The notes under the pieces are model-generated. The model did not search any database and was not told the DNA's origin. It saw only the letters and a list, made by a program, of their open reading frames with translations. A DNA stretch of 64,000 nucleotides. It comes from Flavobacteriaceae bacterium. GTDB lineage: Bacteria > Bacteroidota > Bacteroidia > Flavobacteriales > Flavobacteriaceae. Below are positions 54,536 to 61,978 of the stretch, piece by piece; positions within the stretch are counted from its first letter, which is position 1, and each line of letters starts with the position of its first letter. Made by a program: the position numbers and the translations under genes. The stretch covers positions 28,288 through 92,287 of the forward strand of contig JABGUL010000019.1 of assembly GCA_018646605.1 (NCBI GenBank). Reading direction: 5' to 3'.

Positions 54536-54826
54536 TTTTATTGATTTATGGTTAATAATACCTTTAAGTTATAAAGTTTAGGTTACATATCAAATTCCAT
54601 CTCCCTGTTTAAACAGAAAAACAGTTCTCTAAAACCCATGCCCTTGTTTTTGGGATAGGAGTGTTTGAGAGGTTTTATTCATCAAGTATCCAAACAAATT
54701 CTTACAACCACCCCCTAAAACAAGATTGGGAAATCTTCTGTAAAGAAATGGTTTAGGATAACTTTCTGAGATTTAAAGTTTTCCGAATCTTATTTTTTTA
54801 AATTTGTAATGATAGAATAACTATAT
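54536..54826. other. Intergenic region before the PTS operon
   Basis: About 290 bp without a credible gene. It contains a perfect 12-bp palindrome CTGTTTAAACAG (54605-54616), an 18-bp sequence at 54704-54721 nearly repeated at 63748-63765, and the operon promoter box at 54799-54806. The palindrome could be an operator; no regulator gene lies nearby. Confidence 0.5.
54799..54806 (+). promoter_or_regulatory. Bacteroidota-type -7 box of the tryptophanase-PTS operon
   Basis: TAAATTTG (TAnnTTTG), 20 bp before the first ATG at 54827. No other promoter-like element was seen inside the operon, so it probably drives all eight genes. Confidence 0.55.
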
Positions 54827-56215
54827 ATGAAATTTTTAGATGCAGAGCCTTTCAGGATCAAAGTGGTTGAACCCATAAAAAAAACTACAAGAGTGGAGCG
54901 AGAAGCTTTTATACACGAAGCTGACTTTAATGTTTTTAAACTTAGAGCCGAAGAGGTCTACATAGATATGTTGACGGATAGCGGAACCTCTGCAATGAGC
55001 AGTGCCCAGTGGGCAGGAGTCATGGTAGGAGATGAATCCTATGCGGGTAGTAAAAGTTTTTTTAACCTTCGAAAATCGGTTCAAGACATCATGGGATTTC
55101 CTTTTGTTCAGCCTACACATCAAGGGCGGGCAGCAGATTTTATCATGTCGCAGTTATATGCTAAAAATGGAGGCTATATTTTAGGAAACTTACATTTTGA
55201 TAGTTTCAAAGGCCATGCAGAAATTGCAGGTTCTTTACCTGTAGATATGATTATTGAAGAAGGTAGAACAGCTAATTCCAATCCTCATCCTTTCAAAGGA
55301 AATATGGATATAAAAAAATTAGAGCATTTTATTGCTGAGCATGGTGCATCTCAAATCCCCTTAATTATTATTACGGTTACAAGTAATGGAAATGGAGGAC
55401 AGCCTGTTTCTATGGAAAATATCAGAAAAGTTTCTGCTATTGCCAAAGCCCATGGTATTCCCTTAATGATTGATGCAGCTCGATTTGCAGAAAATTGTTA
55501 TTTCATCAAAAAGCGTGAATTAGGGTATAAAGACAAGACCATACATGAAATCTCACTAGAATTATTTTCTTATGCAGATGGTTGTGTAATGAGTTCTAAA
55601 AAAGATGGATTGGTTAATATAGGTGGTTTTATCTGTACTAGGCATGAAGAATTATTTCCAACCATTAACCAATTGGCAATTATAAACGAAGGATTTGTAA
55701 CCTATGGCGGTATGAGTGGTCGTGACTTAGAGGCGCTAGCCATTGGAATGTATGAGGGAATTCAAGAAGATTATTTAGAATATAGAATAGACCAGGTTGC
55801 TTATTTAGGAGAACAACTTTCCAAAAGAGGGGTTCCAATCATTCTGCCAACAGGAGGGCATGGTGTTTATGTAGATGCTCAAAAGTTTTATCCTCACATA
55901 CCTCAGTCTGAATTTCCTGGGCAAGCCATGGTTATTGAACTTTATAAAACAGCTGGAGTTAGAGGAGTTGAATTGGGTTCTTGTGCTTTTTCTAAAAAAG
56001 ATCCTAAAACAGGAAAAGTTATTTTTCCAGATTTAGAACTTGTGCGTCTTACTGTTTCTAGAAGGGTTTACACTAATCGACACATGGATGTTGTCGTAAA
56101 TGCTCTGGCGGATGTATACGAAAGAAGAGATCAAATGAAGGGGTTAAAATTAACTTACGAAGGCCCCATAATTAGTTTGCGTCATTTTACAGCAAAATTT
56201 GAACCCTTAAGTTAA
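54827..56215 (+). CDS. Tryptophanase-family PLP beta-eliminating lyase
   Basis: 462 residues, the length of tryptophanase and tyrosine phenol-lyase. The opening EPFRIKVVEPIKKTTR, DLLTDSGT-like IDMLTDSGTSAMSSAQWAG and PTHQGRAAD motifs are diagnostic; the PLP lysine is in SSKKDGLVNIGG (Lys 259). Overall wording is closer to tyrosine phenol-lyase, but the position of its phenol-binding Arg381 is Leu 383 and the C-terminal motif is RHFTAKF, with His 453 as in tryptophanase (His463). It should split tryptophan or another beta-substituted amino acid to pyruvate and ammonia. First gene of the PTS operon. Confidence 0.85.
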   Translation: MKFLDAEPFRIKVVEPIKKTTRVEREAFIHEADFNVFKLRAEEVYIDMLTDSGTSAMSSAQWAGVMVGDESYAGSKSFFNLRKSVQDIMGFPFVQPTHQGRAADFIMSQLYAKNGGYILGNLHFDSFKGHAEIAGSLPVDMIIEEGRTANSNPHPFKGNMDIKKLEHFIAEHGASQIPLIIITVTSNGNGGQPVSMENIRKVSAIAKAHGIPLMIDAARFAENCYFIKKRELGYKDKTIHEISLELFSYADGCVMSSKKDGLVNIGGFICTRHEELFPTINQLAIINEGFVTYGGMSGRDLEALAIGMYEGIQEDYLEYRIDQVAYLGEQLSKRGVPIILPTGGHGVYVDAQKFYPHIPQSEFPGQAMVIELYKTAGVRGVELGSCAFSKKDPKTGKVIFPDLELVRLTVSRRVYTNRHMDVVVNALADVYERRDQMKGLKLTYEGPIISLRHFTAKFEPLS

Positions 56216-56243
56216 TTCAAGGATTAATCATTATTTAAGATAA

Positions 56244-57395
56244 ATGAAAGCATTTAATTTTTTTATTCCTACACAAATTCGATTTGGAGTAGGTAGACTA
56301 AAGGAGCTAAAAGAATTTGCGCCAACATATGGACAAAAGTGTTTATTGGTTTCAAGACCTCTAAATGGATCATTAAAAGAAACTTACTCAGAAATTATAG
56401 CATTACTTCAAGCAGTAAATATTGAGATCTTCTTTTTTGATGAGGTAGTTCCAAATCCAACTATTGAAGGCGTTGAAAATGGGGTGTCAATTGCAGTTAA
56501 AAATAAAGTTGATTTTGTACTGGGTGTTGGCGGAGGTTCTGTTTTGGATACTGCAAAACTAATTGCCTTTCTTCATAATTCCGAGACTAAAATAGATTGG
56601 GATAAAGCAATATCAGACTATGATAATCCTTTTTCAATGACTCCTAGTCCGAAAGAATCTTTGCCTTTTATTGCTATTTCTACTACTTCTGGTACAGGCT
56701 CTCAATGTACTCAAGCCGCAGTGGTTTCAGATACAAAGAGTAAAAATAAGATAACCCTATTTCATGCAGGACTTTTCCCAGTTATAGCCATTGTAGATCC
56801 AGAATTGATGTGCTCTGTGCCCAGTGGAGTTACTGCTGCTACAGGGTTTGATGCCTTTACTCATGCGTTTGAAAGTTTTTTAGGCGGTAGAACCTCACCA
56901 ATGACTGAGCAAATGTCTCTTCAGGCCATTCAATTGGTACTAGATAATTTACCTAAAGCAATAGCAGATCTAAAAAATATTGAAGTAAGAAGTAATTTGG
57001 CATGGGCCGATACACTTGCTGGTATGTGTTTGGCAAATGGGGGAGCAGATTTACCTCACCCTTTAGGTGAGATTATAGGTGGAATTTGTCCTCGTATTGC
57101 ACATGGAGATACATTAGCAATTGTATATCCCGCTTTTTTAAATTATAAAGCGGATAAGGCACCTGATAAATTTATTCAAGTTGCTAATCATTTAAATTTA
57201 AAAGCAGATCCTGGCGCTTTAGTAGAAGCAATTTTGAATTTATTTAAAATAACTGGCTTATCATCTGCATTAGAAAAAGCAAATCTGACTCAACAAGAAA
57301 TTGAATCTATTAAGGGTCATCCTTTACTGAGTCAATTGCAACCTGAAAATAGTGATAGAATACATCAAATGATGGATGAAAGTTTGAACAAATAA
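56244..57395 (+). CDS. Iron-containing alcohol dehydrogenase
   Basis: 383 residues, group III alcohol dehydrogenase. The NAD(P) loop is GVGGGSVLDTAKL (about 94-106), followed by ISTTSGTGSQ. The metal ligands are D and H in GFDAFTHAFE (about 204-213), H in LPHPLGE and H in IAHGDT. It interconverts an aldehyde and alcohol, substrate unknown. It follows the lyase by 28 nt and precedes the epimerase by 5 nt, so it is part of the operon; probably acts on a product of the sugar pathway. Confidence 0.92.
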   Translation: MKAFNFFIPTQIRFGVGRLKELKEFAPTYGQKCLLVSRPLNGSLKETYSEIIALLQAVNIEIFFFDEVVPNPTIEGVENGVSIAVKNKVDFVLGVGGGSVLDTAKLIAFLHNSETKIDWDKAISDYDNPFSMTPSPKESLPFIAISTTSGTGSQCTQAAVVSDTKSKNKITLFHAGLFPVIAIVDPELMCSVPSGVTAATGFDAFTHAFESFLGGRTSPMTEQMSLQAIQLVLDNLPKAIADLKNIEVRSNLAWADTLAGMCLANGGADLPHPLGEIIGGICPRIAHGDTLAIVYPAFLNYKADKAPDKFIQVANHLNLKADPGALVEAILNLFKITGLSSALEKANLTQQEIESIKGHPLLSQLQPENSDRIHQMMDESLNK

Positions 57396-57400
57396 TTATT

Positions 57401-58102
57401 ATGAAAAAAATTAAAATAGCAGCCGGTTTGGCACATGTTGATTACGGACATCTAGCAGATATTGTTAAAGAAGCCACAGAAGCCGGTGCTGATTATATCC
57501 ATTCAGATGCTGCAGATATGCACGATTTAAAAAACATGCAGTTAATGGGTGGACATCAGATCATTGAAGGAATCAGAAGTCATACAGATAAACCAATAGA
57601 ATGTCATATTTACACTAAAACATGTGATTTACTTTTTATTGAAAAACTAGCACAGGTAGGAACTAATATGTTAATCCTTCCAGCTGAACATTTTATAGGT
57701 GCGCCTCTAGCATACATAATTAATTGGTGTAGAGAGCGGTCCATGAAAGTTGGACTCACAATAGGTTTGTATACTCCTCTTTCTTTCGTTGAAGAGTCAA
57801 TTTACGACATTGATCGCCTGCATATTGTGGTACATGGAGTAGATGAAACAGATGGGAAAGACAATTGGGGCTGGAGAAGTTCTTGTCTTGATTTACTCAA
57901 AAGAGCAAGGACATTAGTGGATGAAAAAAATCCAAAATGTGAAATTGCAATTGATGGTGGGATTCGTTCAGATAATTTGGCTCCTCTTATCGCGTGTAAG
58001 CCGGATGTGGTTGTTTTATCCTCAGCAATTTTCAAAGATCCAGAAGGAATAACTGCAGGTTTAAAACGATGTGCAAAGGCAATAGAGGAAGCCCAATCTT
58101 AA
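57401..58102 (+). CDS. Ribulose-phosphate 3-epimerase-like protein
   Basis: 233 residues, TIM-barrel. The metal and catalytic positions of the family are kept: H34-x-D36 in YIHSDAAD, H69 in IECHIY and D185 in AIDGGIRSD; the phosphate loop is VVLSSAIFKDP. Two features differ from the housekeeping enzyme: the SIL motif at the start is replaced (AAGLAHVD), and the loop after HxD is DLKNMQLMGG instead of HFVPN. It resembles specialised PTS-linked epimerases such as SgcE or AlsE, so an unusual ketose phosphate is likely. Confidence 0.82.
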   Translation: MKKIKIAAGLAHVDYGHLADIVKEATEAGADYIHSDAADMHDLKNMQLMGGHQIIEGIRSHTDKPIECHIYTKTCDLLFIEKLAQVGTNMLILPAEHFIGAPLAYIINWCRERSMKVGLTIGLYTPLSFVEESIYDIDRLHIVVHGVDETDGKDNWGWRSSCLDLLKRARTLVDEKNPKCEIAIDGGIRSDNLAPLIACKPDVVVLSSAIFKDPEGITAGLKRCAKAIEEAQS

Positions 58103-58113
58103 TTCTTGATAAA

Positions 58114-58551
58114 ATGAAAACCATAAAGCCATCTTTTGTTGATTTGAATCTTAATGCCACTTCAAAAAAAGAGGCCATTTCACTCTTGGTTGAACATCTT
58201 TGGAATGAAGGTAAGTTGAGTGAAAAAGAGTATTATTTCGAAGCAGTTTTAAAACGCGAAGAATTACTTTCAACCTATTGTGGATATGCAATTGCAATAC
58301 CTCATGCAGAATCCAATGCAGTAAAAGAAGCTTCATTTGTATTTGGAAGAACTTCTGATATGGCTTGGGATGAGGAGGATGAATCTGTACAGTTTATTAT
58401 TTTATTGGCGATCCCTTCAGCTGAAGACGGTGAGGAAAATAAACACATTGAAATGATGTCTAATGTGGCCACTATAGCTTTAGAAGAAGATATTAGGGAA
58501 AAATGGGTTAATGCCACTACGATTGAGGAAATTATAAATACGTTTAATTAA
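58114..58551 (+). CDS. PTS fructose-type EIIA
   Basis: 145 residues from ATG 58114; an in-frame upstream ATG lies in the epimerase gene. The phosphorylated histidine is His 64 in AIAIPHAESN. The fold follows EIIA-Fru/PtsN: LNATSKKEAISLL, then IILLAIPSAEDGEENKHIEM. Because EIIC, EIIB, HPr and EI genes follow directly, it is the sugar-transport subunit and not the regulatory nitrogen PTS form. Separated from its neighbours by 10-11 nt. Confidence 0.9.
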   Translation: MKTIKPSFVDLNLNATSKKEAISLLVEHLWNEGKLSEKEYYFEAVLKREELLSTYCGYAIAIPHAESNAVKEASFVFGRTSDMAWDEEDESVQFIILLAIPSAEDGEENKHIEMMSNVATIALEEDIREKWVNATTIEEIINTFN

Positions 58552-58561
58552 TAATTACTGT

Positions 58562-59617
58562 ATGAATTTTTGGAAAGAAACTGCAAATGTTTTTAGAGAG
58601 ACAGGAATACATTTCCGTACTGGGGTTTCCTATATGTTACCCGTATTATTAATAGGTGGAATGGTGGGTAGTCTTGCTGTTCTTGGAGGAAATGAGCTAG
58701 CTGACGGGTCTATTTGGAAAGTTTTTAAGGATATTGGTTCAATAGGATTAACTTATTTTGTTCCTATTATGGCTGCTTATACAGCCTATAGTATTACTGA
58801 TACACCAGGAATTGCTCCGGGTTTTATTGTGGGCATTTTAGCACAACAAATTGATACGGGGTATTTAGGAGCGCTTTTTGGAGGTATATTAGTGGGATAT
58901 GTGACGTTCATGCTATTAAAAGTAGAACTTAATGAAATGTTGCAAAGTACATGGGGATTTATGGCTCCTGTTTTAAGTACTTTAATTGTTGTCGTTTTCA
59001 TGGTTTATATTTTAGGACCTCCAATAGCCTGGTTGATGGGTCTTATTTCCCTTTTTTTATCGAGTTTGAGTGAACATGGATCTGCAGCTATGGGTGCAGT
59101 GATGGGATTTTTAGGAGGAGTAGATTATGGAGGACCATTCAGTAAAACACAAAGTACTTTTGCTACGGCAGTAATGGATTTGGATTTATATGTCCCATTA
59201 GGTATCTGTGGCTCTATTGTTACAGTTCCACCTTTAGGTTTGTGTTTAGCAACTTTTTTAAAACCTAAACTTTATACAAAATCAGAAAGAAAATATGCTA
59301 AAAGCTCTTGGGTTTATGCTATCGTCGGTGGGTTTACTGAGATAGTTATTCCTCTGGCGGTTGGAGATTTGGTGAGAGTGACTATAGCAACTGCGCTTGG
59401 GTCAACGATTGCTGGATTTATTGCTGGCTTTTTTTTACTAGAACTTAGCACACCTGTTTTAGGAATAGCTCAATGGTTTTTTTATAACAAACCATTAGTT
59501 TTTGTAATTTGTGTAATCGTTGGATCAGTAATAACTGCTTTGACAGCAAATTTTTTAAAAAGTATTAGTAATAGAGATATTGCGGCTTTAGATGCTGCAG
59601 ATGATGGAATAAGTTAA
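58562..59617 (+). CDS. PTS fructose-type EIIC permease
   Basis: 351 residues, strongly hydrophobic with about nine to ten membrane segments. Family landmarks: SYMLPVLLIGGMVGSLA (about 23-39), DTPGIAPGFIVGILA (about 81-95), MGFLGGVDYGGPFSKTQST (about 180-198, corresponding to the GGPxNK substrate loop) and GFTEIVIPLAVGD. It would carry sugar across the inner membrane while EIIB phosphorylates it. No EIIA/EIIB domains are fused. Confidence 0.9.
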   Translation: MNFWKETANVFRETGIHFRTGVSYMLPVLLIGGMVGSLAVLGGNELADGSIWKVFKDIGSIGLTYFVPIMAAYTAYSITDTPGIAPGFIVGILAQQIDTGYLGALFGGILVGYVTFMLLKVELNEMLQSTWGFMAPVLSTLIVVVFMVYILGPPIAWLMGLISLFLSSLSEHGSAAMGAVMGFLGGVDYGGPFSKTQSTFATAVMDLDLYVPLGICGSIVTVPPLGLCLATFLKPKLYTKSERKYAKSSWVYAIVGGFTEIVIPLAVGDLVRVTIATALGSTIAGFIAGFFLLELSTPVLGIAQWFFYNKPLVFVICVIVGSVITALTANFLKSISNRDIAALDAADDGIS

Positions 59618-59634
59618 TTGTAAACTGTTAGAAA

Positions 59635-59949
59635 ATGAAAATTGGATTAATTACATCTTGTTTGGCTGGGGTTGCTCATAGTAAAATGGCAGCAATCGCA
59701 CTTCAAAAAGAGGCCGTAAAAAGGGGCTATGAAATTTGTATAGAACAGCAAGGGGGTCATAAAATACCTGTTAAATTAACCTCGGATCAGATAAAAGAAT
59801 CAGACATAATAATTATCGCAAAAATGGTAACCATTTCTGGAAAAAATCGTTTTGAAAATAAACTCATATTAGATGTTAGCGTCAATAAAGCCGTCCGTGA
59901 TCCCAAATCCATTCTTGATCAAGCAGAAGAATTAATAGCGAAATCCTAA
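59635..59949 (+). CDS. PTS fructose-type EIIB
   Basis: 104 residues. The phosphorylated cysteine is Cys 9 in ITSCLAGVAHSKMAA. The family consensus is CPTGIAHT, so the loop has Leu-Ala-Gly in place of Pro-Thr-Gly. Other conserved positions are kept: GYEICIEQQGG and DIIIIAK. Its stop codon overlaps the HPr start by one base. Confidence 0.9.
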   Translation: MKIGLITSCLAGVAHSKMAAIALQKEAVKRGYEICIEQQGGHKIPVKLTSDQIKESDIIIIAKMVTISGKNRFENKLILDVSVNKAVRDPKSILDQAEELIAKS

Positions 59950-60212
59950 TGATTGAAAAGCAAATTGTTATTAAAGATAGCGTTGGATTTCATGCAAGAA
60001 CAGCCTCTTTGTTTGCGAAAAAAGCAGCTCGGTTTGAGTCAGATGTAGCAATTGTTTTTAACGGAAAAAAAGTAAACGGAAAAAGTACACTTTCATTGAT
60101 GACCCTTGGTGTAAAAAGCCAAGATGAAATTGCTATCACTGTTTCTGGAAAGGATGAATCCCTTGCCATGGAATCATTAGTTACTTTAATTGAAAATAAT
60201 TTTAAAGATTGA
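59949..60212 (+). CDS. ptsH: Phosphocarrier protein HPr
   Basis: 87 residues, the normal length. His 15 in GFHARTAS is the phosphorylated residue. Ser 46 lies in NGKSTLSLMTLGV, so regulation by an HPr kinase is possible; none is encoded in the window. Overlaps EIIB by 1 nt and Enzyme I by 4 nt. Confidence 0.95.
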   Translation: MIEKQIVIKDSVGFHARTASLFAKKAARFESDVAIVFNGKKVNGKSTLSLMTLGVKSQDEIAITVSGKDESLAMESLVTLIENNFKD

Positions 60213-61846
60213 AAAAAAATATAACTCTAAAAGGAATATCCGCATCGGTTGGAATCGCTTTGGGTCCCATTTTCATTATTGAAAACGAGAAACCACTGGA
60301 GGTTATAAAACAAAAATGTTCTTCAGTAGAGGTTGAAATTGATAAACTTACTTCATCACTATCTGCTACACAAGCCAAAGTGTTAGGGCTAAAAAGTGCA
60401 ATGGCAAATACGCTTTCGAGTGAAGAATTAGAACTTTATGATGCCTATTTAGAGATTCTAAAAGACCCTGAATTAAAAGCCAATACCATAGATTATATAA
60501 AAGAAGAAAAATGTAATGTAGATTTTGCTCTACAACAGATAACCTCAGTTTATATTTATGATTTAGAAGCTTTGGATGATCCATATTTAAGGGCACGTGC
60601 AGAAGATATAAGGATGTTAAATAGAATGCTTGTAAATATTATACAGGGAAGAGTGGAGCCGGAAATTGTATTGACATCTCCATCAATTCTTGTTGCTGAA
60701 TCACTTTCCACTAACCAATTGGCAGCAATAAATGCCAAACAAATTTTAGGTGTAGTTACTGCCAAAGGCGGCAAGACAGATCACATTGCAATACTTTTAA
60801 AATCTATGGGTATCCCTGCACTTGTTGGAATGGGTAAAGCTATTTCAACACTGAAGAAAGAATCCTATTTAATTATAGATTGTAATCAAGGTATGCTATT
60901 AGTAAATCCTATTCAAGAGATAGTTTTACAATATGAGTTGCTTAAGGAAAAGCAATTTTTGGATTTTGAAAGACAAATTAAATTCAGTCAATCAAAAGCA
61001 ACTACATTAAGTGGAAAAGAGCTTTCAGTTTGTGCTAATGTCGGAGATATAGAGGATATGCAAAAAGCATTTCAATTTGGGGCAGACGGGGTCGGGTTGT
61101 TTAGAACAGAGATGTGTTTTTTAGAGTCTAAAAATTTTCCGACTGAAGAGTCACACTTTCAAAAATACACCTCAATACTAAAAGAATTTCCCAAAGCACT
61201 TCATACCATCCGATTACTTGATTTTGGATCTGATAAGCCACTTGTTTATTTAAAAAATAAAATTGAGGAAAACCCAGCACTAGGAAGTCGAGCATTGCGT
61301 TTGGGTTTTGAATATTATAAAGAATTATTAAAACCTCAATTAAGAGCCTTATTGCGTCTGTCTCAACAATTTAATCTTCAGCTACTTTGCCCTATGATAG
61401 CTGATATTGAAGACTTACTTGAAATAAAAGAGAAAATAAATTTAGAATTTCATCAGTTGATTAATGAAGGATTTGAAATACGAAAGATTCCTTCAATTGG
61501 AATCATGGTTGAAATCCCAAACATCATATTACAACCCCAAGCCGTAGCGAAAAAAGCTGATTTTTTTTCCTTTGGAACAAATGACCTTGCACAATTTTTA
61601 ATGGCTGCCGACCGCACCAATGATCGTGTTACACACTATTTACCTCGTGCAAAAGAGAGTTTACTGTTTTTAATTGAAAACTTCACTAAAGTTGCTCATG
61701 AAGAAGGTAAAAAGGTGAGTGTTTGTGGTGAACTTGCTTCAGATGAGGAATGCCTATCAACTTTCATTAGAATTGGTATTGACTCATTAAGCATGCCTCC
61801 TAATTTAATCCCTGGTATAAAAGAAGCAATAAGGAATAGTCCATAG
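60209..61846 (+). CDS. ptsI: PTS Enzyme I (phosphoenolpyruvate-protein phosphotransferase)
   Basis: 545 residues from a TTG start overlapping the HPr stop. N-terminal HPr-binding domain, swivelling domain with the active His 192 in GGKTDHIAILLKS (most EIs have TSH), and the PEP-binding TIM barrel: LLDFGSDKPL, ENPALGSRALR, GIMVEIPN, FSFGTNDLAQFL and catalytic Cys 506 in SVCGELASD. It starts the phosphate relay from PEP. Last gene of the operon. Confidence 0.95.
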   Translation: MKKNITLKGISASVGIALGPIFIIENEKPLEVIKQKCSSVEVEIDKLTSSLSATQAKVLGLKSAMANTLSSEELELYDAYLEILKDPELKANTIDYIKEEKCNVDFALQQITSVYIYDLEALDDPYLRARAEDIRMLNRMLVNIIQGRVEPEIVLTSPSILVAESLSTNQLAAINAKQILGVVTAKGGKTDHIAILLKSMGIPALVGMGKAISTLKKESYLIIDCNQGMLLVNPIQEIVLQYELLKEKQFLDFERQIKFSQSKATTLSGKELSVCANVGDIEDMQKAFQFGADGVGLFRTEMCFLESKNFPTEESHFQKYTSILKEFPKALHTIRLLDFGSDKPLVYLKNKIEENPALGSRALRLGFEYYKELLKPQLRALLRLSQQFNLQLLCPMIADIEDLLEIKEKINLEFHQLINEGFEIRKIPSIGIMVEIPNIILQPQAVAKKADFFSFGTNDLAQFLMAADRTNDRVTHYLPRAKESLLFLIENFTKVAHEEGKKVSVCGELASDEECLSTFIRIGIDSLSMPPNLIPGIKEAIRNSP

Positions 61847-61978
61847 ATACTGTGATCTTTTACCACAAAACTGTCTTTGGAACACTAAACCTCGCCTTTT
61901 GAGTAGGTGCTATCATAGGTTATTTTTTGATGATTTTACATCATTTAAATCAAACACAGATTGGGATTGAAAAGGGGA

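Noticed and set aside
54827..56215. Plain tyrosine phenol-lyase call
   Set aside because: The phenol-specific Arg is Leu and the C-terminal motif has the tryptophanase His.
58114..58551. EIIA as regulatory nitrogen PTS protein (PtsN)
   Set aside because: It sits directly before EIIC, EIIB, HPr and EI genes, so a transport role is better supported.
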